From: Streptomyces pristinaespiralis
Lineage (GTDB): Bacteria; Actinomycetota; Actinomycetes; Streptomycetales; Streptomycetaceae
Length of the DNA stretch: 64,000 nucleotides
Reading direction: 5' to 3'
Assembly: GCF_001278075.1 (NCBI RefSeq)
Contig: NZ_CP011340.1
Span: forward strand, 2,666,001 to 2,730,000
Positions within the stretch are counted from its first letter, which is position 1. Each line of letters opens with the position of its first letter. Below the pieces are notes generated by a model that was given only the letters and a program-made list of their open reading frames with translations, searched no databases and had not been told where the DNA came from. The translations under genes and the position numbers were made by a program. Below are positions 56,884 to 64,000 of this stretch, piece by piece.

Positions 56884-59800
56884 TGCAGGGACGTTTCAAG
56901 AGGGATGGCAACAGCGCGGCGGAACAGGAGCCGCGCGGCGGGACCGACCGCGGCTCCTCGCCCCAGCACACCCACAACCAGGGACCGGCGGCCCCCGGCG
57001 ACGGCGGTGAGCGCACCGGCCGCGCCGGCGCCAAGGCGTCCGGAGCCAAGCCGTCAGGCGCCAAGGCCTCCCCGGCCGACGCCGCCGGCTCACCGGCCAG
57101 GCCCAAGGGCCCCACGGACACCGGTTCGCGAATAGCGCTGCGCAACTGGCGCATCAGCACGCGTCTGGTGTCGCTGCTCACCCTGCCGGTCGTCGCGGCG
57201 ACCACGCTGGGCGGACTCCGTATCAACGAGTCCATGGACGACATGAAGCAGCTGGACCACATGCAGCTGCTCACCAAGATGACGACGGAAGCGACCGAGC
57301 TGGCGCACGCGCTCCAGCAGGAGCGTGACCTCTCCGCCGGCCCGCTGGCCAACGGCTCCGTCGACACCGACTTCAAGGTCTCCGGCCCGCGCACCCAGAC
57401 CGACCGCGCCCGCAAGGCCTTCCTCGAGGCCACCCGTTCCATCCCGAACAAGGACGACGACGAGGCGCTGGAGTCGATCCGCGCCAACGCGAACCAGATC
57501 GCGGTCCAGGTCAACAACCTCAACACCATCCGGAACACGGCCTACAAGGGCAAGGTTCCGAAGTCGCAGACGGTGGAGGGTTACAGCCGTCTGATCGAGT
57601 CGCTGCTGAGCCTCTCCCAGGACATGGCCCAGGCGACCAGCAACCCGGAGATGATCAAGCGCACGCGCGCCCTGGCGGCGTTCTCCTCCGCCAAGGAGTA
57701 CGCGTCGATCCAGCGCGCCATCATCGCCGCGGCCCTGCCCGGCGGTGACGACGCGGAGACGCCCGGCCTCACGGAGAACGACCGCCTCTACGGACAGGCG
57801 GCGCTCGAGAACGGTGAGACCGAGCTCAAGAGCTTCAAGGCGATCTACGAGTCCACCGGCGGTGACTCCGAGGAACTGACGGCGCCGCTGGAGAACGAGA
57901 ACCCGACGATCACGGCGGCCGAGCAGTACGCCAAGCGCGTCCTGGAGAACGAGAACGGCCTCGCGCAGCTGCCGATCCGTTCCCACCTGGACTGGACCGA
58001 CGACTACTCGGTCCGCATCAACGCGATGAAGACCATCGAGCAGACGCTGCTCGGCCAGATGGAGGCCGAGGCGCGCAAGCTGCGCGAGGCGTCCCAGCAG
58101 GACGCCATCATCAACGGTGCGCTGATCCTCATCGTCCTCGGTGTGTCCCTCGTCGGCGCGTTCGTCGTGGCCCGCTCCATGATCCGTTCGCTCCGCCGGC
58201 TGCAGGACACCGCGACCAAGGTCGCCCAGGACCGTCTGCCCGAGCTGGTCAAGCAGCTCTCCGAGTCCGACCCGCAGGACGTCGACACCTCCGTCGAGTC
58301 CGTCGGTGTCCACTCCCGCGACGAGATCGGCAAGGTGGCCGCGGCCTTCGACGACGTGCACCGCGAGGCGGTCCGCCTCGCCGCCGAGCAGGCGCTGCTG
58401 CGAGGCAACGTCAACGCGATGTTCACCAACCTCTCGCGCCGCAGCCAGGGTCTTATCCAGCGCCAGCTCTCGCTCATCTCCGAGCTGGAGTCGCGCGAGG
58501 CCGACCCGGACCAGCTGTCCTCGCTGTTCAAGCTCGACCACCTCGCGACCCGTATGCGCCGGAACGGCGAGAACCTCCTGGTCCTCGCGGGTGAGGAGCC
58601 GGGTCGCCGGTGGACCCGCCCCGTGCCGCTGGTCGACGTGCTCCGTGCCGCCGCCTCCGAGGTGGAGCAGTACGAGCGCATCGAGCTGGCCTCCGTGCCC
58701 GCCACCGAGGTCGCGGGCCGCGTCGTCAACGACCTCGTGCACCTGCTCGCAGAGCTGCTGGAGAACGCCACCTCGTTCTCCTCGCCGCAGACCAAGGTCC
58801 GGGTCACCGGTCACGCGCTGCCCGACGGCCGCGTCCTGGTCGAGATCCACGACACCGGCATCGGCCTCTCCCCCGAGGACCTCGCCGCGATCAACGAGCG
58901 GCTGGCGTCGCCGCCCACCGTGGACGTCTCGGTCTCCCGCCGCATGGGTCTGTTCGTGGTCGGCCGCCTGTCCCTGCGACACGGCATCCGCATCCAGCTG
59001 CGCCCCTCCGACTCCGGCGGCACGACCGCGCTGGTCATGCTGCCCGTCGATGTCGCCCACGGCGGCAAGAAGGCTCCGGCGATGCCCGGTGCGGGCGGCC
59101 AGGGCGGGCCCGCGCCGGTCGGCGGCGGCGGTGCCCCGGCCGGTCTGCCCGGCCGTCCCGGCGGCCCCGGCGCCGGCCGTCCCGGCCTCGGCGGCGGCAA
59201 CGGGGGCGGCGGCAACAGCGGCGGCCCGCTCGGCGGTGCTCCCGCGGGTGCGGGAAGTGCCCCCGGCAGCCGGCTCGGCGCCGGTGCGGCTCGCGGCCAG
59301 GTCGGTGCCGGTTCGGCGCCGCGCGCCGCGCTGCCCGCCCGTGACGACGCCGGCCGTCCGGCCCAGGGCATGCACAGCGCCCCGGGCATGCAGGGCCAGG
59401 GCCAGCAGAGCCAGGGCCAGCAGGGTCAGGGCGGCAGGCCCGGTCAGACGCAGGACCCCTCCCGTCAGGGCGGCGTGTTCGGCGGCGGCCGTGGCGCACA
59501 GGGTGCTCCCGCGCGGAACGAGGCTCCCCAGAACGGCTTCCAGAAGGGTGCGGCGCCCGCCGCGGGCGACCGCGGCCGTCAGCTGCCCCCGCCCGGCGGT
59601 CCCCGTGCCGAGCTGCCCGGCGGCCCCGCGCCCCGGCGCGACGAGCCCGTACCGCCGCGCCCGCAGCGCCCGCAGACCACCAGCTGGGGCAGTGACCAGC
59701 CGTCGCAGCCGCAGCGTCCGTCCGCGGACGCGCCGCGCGGTCACGAGGACCACGACAGCAACCATGGCCCGGGATCGACCGCCGAGTTCGCGCGGCCCGA

Positions 59801-60560
59801 CTACAACGCGGGTCCGCCGCAGCCCGGCCTGCCGGCCGGCCCTTCCTCGACGGGGCAGTTCGTGCGCCCCGACGTGTACGGGGCGTCGAACCAGTCCCCG
59901 GCCGGCCAGTACGGCCGTCCGGAGGCGCAGGACCCGGCGTCCACCGCCCAGTTCGCCCGCCCGGACTTCGGAGCGCCGCAGCCGCCCGCCCCGCACCGGC
60001 GGGACGAGTCGAGTTTCGCGCCGCCGCGTCCGGCGGCCGGGCTGCCCGCCCCGCAGCAGCCGGAGGCCCTGCCCCCGGCCGGGCCCGGCGACGGCCGTAC
60101 CCCCCTGTACGACACCCTGGAGACCAACTGGTTCCGCGGTGTGCAGGGTGGCGGCCGGCCCGCCGACGAGCAGCAGGCACCGGCGGAGCGTCCCGCTCAG
60201 CCGGCGCCGCAGCGCAACCCCGCGCAGAGCCCGGCGACCCCGGGCAACGCGCACCACGCGAGCGGTGCCTGGCGCTCCTCGCCCAACGACGAGTTGGTAC
60301 GTCAGGCCGAGCGGGTCAGGAAGCCCGCGGCCGGCGGCGTCACCACCTCCGGCCTGCCCCGGCGGGTCCCGCGCGCCAACCTCGTGCCGGGCACCGCTCA
60401 GGAGCAGAACCACCAGGCCGGTCCGCAGGTTTCGCGCGCGCCTGATGACGTGCGCGGCAGGCTGACCAATCTCCGCCGGGGCATCCAGCAAGGCCGTCAG
60501 CAGAACAGCTCGACGACCGGAAGCTTCAACCTCGGCCCCTCTCACCAGCAGGAGCGTTAG
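56883..60560 (+). CDS. cvnA1: Conservon sensor-like histidine kinase CvnA1
   Basis: About 1225 residues. First membrane segment near 92-116 (LVSLLTLPVVAATTLGGL), an outer helical sensor domain of the nitrate-sensing type (about 117-400), second membrane segment near 408-428 (INGALILIVLGVSLVGAFVV), a HAMP-like linker, and a GHKL ATPase domain with ELLENATSFSS near 623 and DTGIGLSPEDL near 657. A 490-residue Pro/Gly/Gln-rich disordered tail follows. Conservons are membrane complexes resembling eukaryotic G-protein modules. The GTG start is supported by AGAGGTTG-N8-GTG, also seen at the next conservon. Confidence 0.93.
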   Translation: MQGRFKRDGNSAAEQEPRGGTDRGSSPQHTHNQGPAAPGDGGERTGRAGAKASGAKPSGAKASPADAAGSPARPKGPTDTGSRIALRNWRISTRLVSLLTLPVVAATTLGGLRINESMDDMKQLDHMQLLTKMTTEATELAHALQQERDLSAGPLANGSVDTDFKVSGPRTQTDRARKAFLEATRSIPNKDDDEALESIRANANQIAVQVNNLNTIRNTAYKGKVPKSQTVEGYSRLIESLLSLSQDMAQATSNPEMIKRTRALAAFSSAKEYASIQRAIIAAALPGGDDAETPGLTENDRLYGQAALENGETELKSFKAIYESTGGDSEELTAPLENENPTITAAEQYAKRVLENENGLAQLPIRSHLDWTDDYSVRINAMKTIEQTLLGQMEAEARKLREASQQDAIINGALILIVLGVSLVGAFVVARSMIRSLRRLQDTATKVAQDRLPELVKQLSESDPQDVDTSVESVGVHSRDEIGKVAAAFDDVHREAVRLAAEQALLRGNVNAMFTNLSRRSQGLIQRQLSLISELESREADPDQLSSLFKLDHLATRMRRNGENLLVLAGEEPGRRWTRPVPLVDVLRAAASEVEQYERIELASVPATEVAGRVVNDLVHLLAELLENATSFSSPQTKVRVTGHALPDGRVLVEIHDTGIGLSPEDLAAINERLASPPTVDVSVSRRMGLFVVGRLSLRHGIRIQLRPSDSGGTTALVMLPVDVAHGGKKAPAMPGAGGQGGPAPVGGGGAPAGLPGRPGGPGAGRPGLGGGNGGGGNSGGPLGGAPAGAGSAPGSRLGAGAARGQVGAGSAPRAALPARDDAGRPAQGMHSAPGMQGQGQQSQGQQGQGGRPGQTQDPSRQGGVFGGGRGAQGAPARNEAPQNGFQKGAAPAAGDRGRQLPPPGGPRAELPGGPAPRRDEPVPPRPQRPQTTSWGSDQPSQPQRPSADAPRGHEDHDSNHGPGSTAEFARPDYNAGPPQPGLPAGPSSTGQFVRPDVYGASNQSPAGQYGRPEAQDPASTAQFARPDFGAPQPPAPHRRDESSFAPPRPAAGLPAPQQPEALPPAGPGDGRTPLYDTLETNWFRGVQGGGRPADEQQAPAERPAQPAPQRNPAQSPATPGNAHHASGAWRSSPNDELVRQAERVRKPAAGGVTTSGLPRRVPRANLVPGTAQEQNHQAGPQVSRAPDDVRGRLTNLRRGIQQGRQQNSSTTGSFNLGPSHQQER

Positions 60561-60983
60561 TTGAGCCCGATGAGCCAGGCGGCGCAGAATCTGAACTGGT
60601 TGATCACCAACTTCGTGGACAACACCCCAGGGGTGTCGCACACGGTGGTGGTCTCCGCCGACGGTCTTCTGCTGGCGATGTCAGAAGGTTTCCCGCGCGA
60701 CCGCGCCGATCAGCTGGCGGCCGTGGCCTCCGGTCTGACGTCGCTGACCGCGGGTGCCTCCCGGATCTTCGAAGGCGGTCCGGTGAGCCAGACGGTCGTG
60801 GAGATGGAACGGGGGTTCCTCTTCCTCATGTCCGTCTCCGACGGGTCCTCGCTGGCCGTGCTCGCGCACCCCGACTGCGACATCGGCCTCGTGGGCTACG
60901 AGATGGCGCTCCTCGTGGACCGTGCGGGCAGCGTCCTCACTCCGGACCTGCGCGCCGAGCTCCAGGGAAGCCTTCTGCACTGA
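60561..60983 (+). CDS. cvnB1: Conservon roadblock/LC7 protein CvnB1
   Basis: A 140-residue roadblock/LC7-fold protein (SQAAQNLNWLITNFVDNTPG, HTVVVSADGLLLAMSEG), the family of MglB-like GTPase regulators. In conservons it binds CvnA and CvnD. The TTG start at 60561 directly follows the cvnA1 stop and has GGAG six bases upstream; the in-frame ATG at 60570 is the alternative. Confidence 0.95.
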   Translation: MSPMSQAAQNLNWLITNFVDNTPGVSHTVVVSADGLLLAMSEGFPRDRADQLAAVASGLTSLTAGASRIFEGGPVSQTVVEMERGFLFLMSVSDGSSLAVLAHPDCDIGLVGYEMALLVDRAGSVLTPDLRAELQGSLLH

Positions 60984-61123
60984 GCCCGAGCCGCGAGCCG
61001 AAACCCCACGCACCGGCTCGCGGCCATCAGTCACCGCACCGTCACCAGCACGGCCGCCAAAGGCCCCCCACCGGCCCAACCAGACGGCACAGCCGACCAC
61101 TTGCTGTCACGCCCGGAGGATTC

Positions 61124-61528
61124 ATGACCCCGCCACCCGCCTCTCACGATCCGTACGGTACGTCGGTAGACGCGTACGGGGACGAGGGCGACCAGCCGCT
61201 GGTACGTCCGTACGCCATGACCGGCGGCCGGACCCGGCCGCGCTACCAGCTCGCCATCGAGGCGCTGGTCAGCACGACGGCCGATCCGGCCCTGCTCGCC
61301 GGGTTGCTTCCCGAGCACCAGCGGATCTGCCATCTGTGCCGGGAGGTCAAGTCCGTAGCCGAGATCTCGGCGCTGCTGTCGATGCCGCTCGGTGTCGCGC
61401 GGATCCTCGTCGCCGACCTGGCGGAGGCCGGCATGGTGGCCATTCACCAGCCGGGCAACGGAGAGGCCGGCGGCACGCCGGATGTGACACTGCTCGAAAG
61501 GGTGCTCAGTGGACTTCGGAAGCTCTAG
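61124..61528 (+). CDS. cvnC1: Conservon DUF742 protein CvnC1
   Basis: A 134-residue DUF742 protein with a winged-helix-like core (LVRPYAMTGGRTRPRYQLAI, ICHLCREVKSVAEISALLSM, ARILVADLAEAGMV). It belongs to the conservon complex. The ATG at 61124 has GGAGG five bases before it, and a 140-bp gap separates it from cvnB1. Its last codons overlap cvnD1 by 20 bp. Confidence 0.95.
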   Translation: MTPPPASHDPYGTSVDAYGDEGDQPLVRPYAMTGGRTRPRYQLAIEALVSTTADPALLAGLLPEHQRICHLCREVKSVAEISALLSMPLGVARILVADLAEAGMVAIHQPGNGEAGGTPDVTLLERVLSGLRKL

Positions 61529-62090
61529 CGGCGGTTCGGCCCGGTCGACGACCTCCGCGAAGATCGTGGTGGCGGGCGGCTTCGGCGTGGGCAAGACCAC
61601 GTTCGTGGGCGCCGTCTCGGAGATCAACCCGCTGCGTACCGAGGCCGTCATGACCTCCGCGTCGGCTGGCATCGACGACCTCACCCACACCGGGGACAAG
61701 ACGACGACGACCGTCGCCATGGACTTCGGCCGCATCACCCTGGACCAGGACCTGATCCTCTACCTGTTCGGCACCCCCGGACAGGACCGCTTCTGGTTCA
61801 TGTGGGACGACCTCGTCCGCGGCGCCATCGGCGCCGTCGTCCTCGTCGACACCCGCCGCCTCGCCGACTGCTTCCCCGCCGTCGACTACTTCGAGAACAG
61901 CGGCCTGCCCTTCGTCATCGCCCTCAACGGCTTCGACGGACACCAGCCCTACAACCCCGAAGAAGTCCGCGAAGCACTCCAGATCGGCCCCGACACCCCC
62001 ATCATCACCACCGACGCCCGCCACCGCGCCGACGCCAAGAGCGCCCTCATCACCCTGGTCGAACACGCCCTCATGGCCCGCCTGAAGTAG
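61509..62090 (+). CDS. cvnD1: Conservon small GTPase CvnD1
   Basis: A 193-residue Ras-like GTPase of the conservon/MglA-like family. P-loop GGFGVGKTTFVGAVSE near 23-38, switch-type TTTTVAMDFGRI near 65, FGTPGQDRF near 86-94 and guanine-specificity motif NGFD near 140. GTG start at 61509 inside cvnC1 (20-bp overlap), implying coupled translation. It ends the first conservon operon and is followed by two hairpins. Confidence 0.96.
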   Translation: MDFGSSSGGSARSTTSAKIVVAGGFGVGKTTFVGAVSEINPLRTEAVMTSASAGIDDLTHTGDKTTTTVAMDFGRITLDQDLILYLFGTPGQDRFWFMWDDLVRGAIGAVVLVDTRRLADCFPAVDYFENSGLPFVIALNGFDGHQPYNPEEVREALQIGPDTPIITTDARHRADAKSALITLVEHALMARLK

Positions 62091-62140
62091 AATGGCCAAG
62101 TAGACGACGCAATACGGCAGTTGTCGTAGTTGCCTTGGGA

Positions 62141-62166
62141 CGGGCTGTGTCTTTTGACACGGCCCG
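62141..62166 (+). terminator. First hairpin after cvnD1
   Basis: Stem CGGGCTGTGTC/GACACGGCCCG (one U-G pair) with a TTTT loop, 51 bp after the cvnD1 stop. Confidence 0.7.
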
Positions 62167-62248
62167 CCTCCGTGTTCATAACATTTCGACAGAGAATTCC
62201 GGCGCAGTGGACACCCGTTGCACACGGGCGGTACCACTGTGCTCACAT

Positions 62249-62279
62249 GAGCCTCGCCTTTTGACGGGGCTCGTTCTTT
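62249..62279 (+). terminator. Second hairpin after cvnD1
   Basis: GAGCCTCG/CGGGGCTC stem, 8-nt loop with TTTT, followed by a T-rich GTTCTTTA tail. Confidence 0.6.
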
Positions 62280-62305
62280 ATGCCCGTTTTATGCGAGGCG
62301 TACGC

Positions 62306-62330
62306 CACTCGGAATCGCTGATTCCGAGTG
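62306..62330. repeat. Perfect palindrome upstream of the second cvnA
   Basis: CACTCGGAATC-GCT-GATTCCGAGTG: 11-bp arms, 3-nt centre, 22 bp before the block shared with conservon 1. It may be an operator or a leader hairpin. Confidence 0.65.
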
Positions 62331-62351
62331 TTTGGAATGCGGCCGGTCCAC

Positions 62352-62444
62352 GTGCTGGAATTCCTCGAACTGCCGAGTAGTACGGCTCTGAACGAAACAC
62401 GGCACAGCGTAGGTGCCGACGCCGAGAGGTTGTTGGTCGAGTGA
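62352..62444 (+). CDS. Possible leader ORF before the second cvnA (VLEFLELP...)
   Basis: 30 codons, GTG start, VLEFLELPSSTALNET at the N-terminus and AERLLVE at the C-terminus. Its TGA overlaps the cvnA start as GTGA. It begins like the ORF before cvnA1. No good ribosome binding site is visible, so coding is uncertain. Confidence 0.35.
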   Translation: MLEFLELPSSTALNETRHSVGADAERLLVE

Positions 62445-64000
62445 GGCGAAGCAAGACGAGCTCCGCAGAGCAGCAGGCGCGGGGCAACTTCACCCCGCCG
62501 TCGCGCACAGCGGCGCCGCCTGCGAATGCGTCGGGAGCTTCCGGCTCCTCGCCGGCCGTCGGCGGACCGGGAGGCGGCACCGGGGGCAGCACCAGCCGCT
62601 TGTCCCCGCGCAACTGGCGGGTGCCCACCCGTCTGAACGCGATCCTCCTCATACCCGTGCTCGTCGGTCTGGTGATGGGCGGGTTCCAGGTCAAGCAGTC
62701 GATCGACACCTGGAGCGAGGCGCAGGACGCGGAGAAGACGGCGCTCATCGTGCGCGCGGCCTCCGAGTACGGCCAGGCCCTCCTCAACGAGCGTGACCTG
62801 ACCGCACAGCCCCTGCTGCTCGCCACCAGCGAGGACGCCCGGCAGGCGGCCGTCGTCACCGAGGCGTACGACACCACCGACGCCGCGAAGGCCAAGTTCG
62901 ACCTGGCCGTGCAGGACATGCCCACCGGGCAGGGTCTCGACCGCCGCCTCCAGCTGTTCAAGCAGGAGGAGCCGAAGCTCGCCGATCTGCGCAAGGCGGC
63001 CTACACCAAGGCCCTCGACCCGGTGCAGACCGAAGAGGGCTACGTCAAGATCCAGCACGTGCTGATGGAGTTCGCCAACGAGCTCGGCCTCGGCACCGGC
63101 AACGTCACCAGCTACGGCCGTACCGTGTACGCCGTCCAGCTCGCCAAGGCCGCCGCATCCCTGCAGCGCTCCATCGGCGTGCACCTGCTGGTCCGGCCGA
63201 GCAAGGACGAGAACGTCCTCGCCAAGCAGACCATCGCGTTCAACTCGTACAACTACCTCGAGCAGATCGCCATCGGCGAGTACGTCTCCGGCGGTACGGA
63301 GGCCGACACCGTACGGCTCAAGGAAGTCATGGCCGGCAAGGCCGCCGAGGGCGGCAAGCGGCTCGCCGCGGCCGGCCTGAACCCGCCCAAGGGCGCCGAC
63401 GGCTCCGTCTTCACCGGTATGGCCACCGCCATCGGCTCCGGCACCAGCCCCGAGAGGCTGAGGACGCAGGACGTCACGCCCGAGACGTGGATGGGCGCGG
63501 CCACCGCCAAGTTCGACGGCTACACCGAGATCGAGACCGACCTCGTCGACCGGGCCGTGAACGAGGCCGCGGCGATCTCCGACGACGCCAAGACCGACGC
63601 CATCGTCAACGGCCTGATCGTCGTCATCGCCCTGCTCACCGCCTTCATCCTGGCCGGCCTCATGGCCCGCCAGATGAGCCGCTCGATGCGGCAGCTGCGC
63701 ACCGCGGCGTTCGGCATCGCCGAGCAGCGCCTGCCGATGCTCGTCGACCAGCTCTCCCGGACCGAGCCGGGCCGGGTCGACACCCGCGTCCAGCCCATCC
63801 CGATCGACACCCAGGACGAGATCGGCGAGGTCGCCCGGGCCTTCGACCAGGTGCACCGCGAGGCCGTCCGGCTCGCCGCCGAGCAGGCCATGCTCCGGGG
63901 CAACGTCAACGCGATCTTCACGAACCTCTCCCAGCGGAACCAGTCGCTCATCGAGGGCCAGCTGACGCTGATCACCGACCTCGAGAACAACGAGGCCGAC
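62441..64000 (+). CDS. cvnA2: Second conservon sensor-like histidine kinase CvnA2 (3' end outside window)
   Basis: 520 codons are present and the frame is open at the window edge. Layout as in CvnA1: a Ser/Gly/Ala-rich N-terminus, first membrane segment near 66-84 (NAILLIPVLVGLVMGGF), outer helical sensor domain (about 85-385), second membrane segment near 387-408 (IVNGLIVVIALLTAFILAGL), HAMP-like linker and the start of the histidine-kinase-like region (QRNQSLIEGQLTLITDLENN). The ATPase domain lies beyond the edge. GTG at 62441 fits the AGAGGTTG-N8-GTG pattern seen at cvnA1. The two sensor domains are clearly diverged. Confidence 0.93.
   Translation, partial: MRRSKTSSAEQQARGNFTPPSRTAAPPANASGASGSSPAVGGPGGGTGGSTSRLSPRNWRVPTRLNAILLIPVLVGLVMGGFQVKQSIDTWSEAQDAEKTALIVRAASEYGQALLNERDLTAQPLLLATSEDARQAAVVTEAYDTTDAAKAKFDLAVQDMPTGQGLDRRLQLFKQEEPKLADLRKAAYTKALDPVQTEEGYVKIQHVLMEFANELGLGTGNVTSYGRTVYAVQLAKAAASLQRSIGVHLLVRPSKDENVLAKQTIAFNSYNYLEQIAIGEYVSGGTEADTVRLKEVMAGKAAEGGKRLAAAGLNPPKGADGSVFTGMATAIGSGTSPERLRTQDVTPETWMGAATAKFDGYTEIETDLVDRAVNEAAAISDDAKTDAIVNGLIVVIALLTAFILAGLMARQMSRSMRQLRTAAFGIAEQRLPMLVDQLSRTEPGRVDTRVQPIPIDTQDEIGEVARAFDQVHREAVRLAAEQAMLRGNVNAIFTNLSQRNQSLIEGQLTLITDLENNEAD

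Noticed and set aside
57090..60641. 1183-codon minus-strand open frame opposite cvnA1
   Set aside because: Antisense shadow of cvnA1; the composition is low complexity and no domain is seen.

Overview
The window is a stretch of high-GC actinobacterial chromosome, almost certainly Streptomyces. Evidence: very strong G/C bias at third codon positions, many GTG starts with GGAGG-type ribosome binding sites, a HupS nucleoid protein with a lysine-rich tail, NsdA and NdgR regulators, and two conservon (cvn) operons. The gene order ffh, glnD-glnK-amtB, nsdA, ftsY, glcP, smc, mutM, rnc, rpmF, coaD, rsmD, recG, rpmB, thiD-thiL, ddl, gpsA-plsC, hupS, leuCD, ndgR, tRNAs, gltX, cvn1, cvn2 matches what I remember of the S. 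coelicolor core region around SCO5586 down to SCO5540 (recall, not a search). Nothing points to a prophage, an insertion sequence or a CRISPR array.

Layout. 1-5100: a SprT-like protein, an archaeal-type prolyl-tRNA synthetase, a methyltransferase and the SRP GTPase Ffh. 5100-12200: the nitrogen operon amtB-glnK-glnD with a GlnR-like box, the developmental repressor NsdA, and a primase/polymerase-like protein. 12200-21700: the SRP receptor FtsY, an NCS1 permease with a flavin oxidoreductase, a glucose-type permease with palindromic operators, Smc and a small coiled-coil protein. 21700-25100: acylphosphatase and three secreted or membrane proteins. 25100-32500: a leftward block mutM, rnc, rpmF, DUF177, coiled-coil protein, coaD, rsmD, recG. 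32600-37500: an HSP90-like ATPase translationally coupled to a 1008-residue TPR protein. 37800-46900: DAK2-family protein, rpmB, thiamine kinases, Lrp-like protein, DUF3515 lipoprotein, ddl, gpsA, plsC, cofC and a small cold-shock-like protein. 47000-51400: hupS, leuCD and ndgR. 51550-52250: five leftward tRNA genes (three Glu-CUC, two Gln-CUG). 52190-56010: HAD hydrolase, DUF4241, gltX and a FAH-family hydrolase. 56130-56303: an unannotated 57-residue peptide gene with two ANPRRT repeats. 56880-64000: conservon 1 (cvnA1-D1) and the start of a second conservon.

Most of the window is housekeeping: translation, protein targeting, chromosome structure, nitrogen sensing, leucine, thiamine and phospholipid synthesis. 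The least explained items are the ANPRRT-repeat peptide; the matching leader ORFs and conserved DNA block in front of both cvnA genes; the HSP90-TPR pair; the duplicated motif in the coiled-coil protein upstream of the rpmF operon; and several palindromic operators (glcP, leuC-ndgR, 23.66 kb). All start sites, promoters and operators are read by eye from the sequence.
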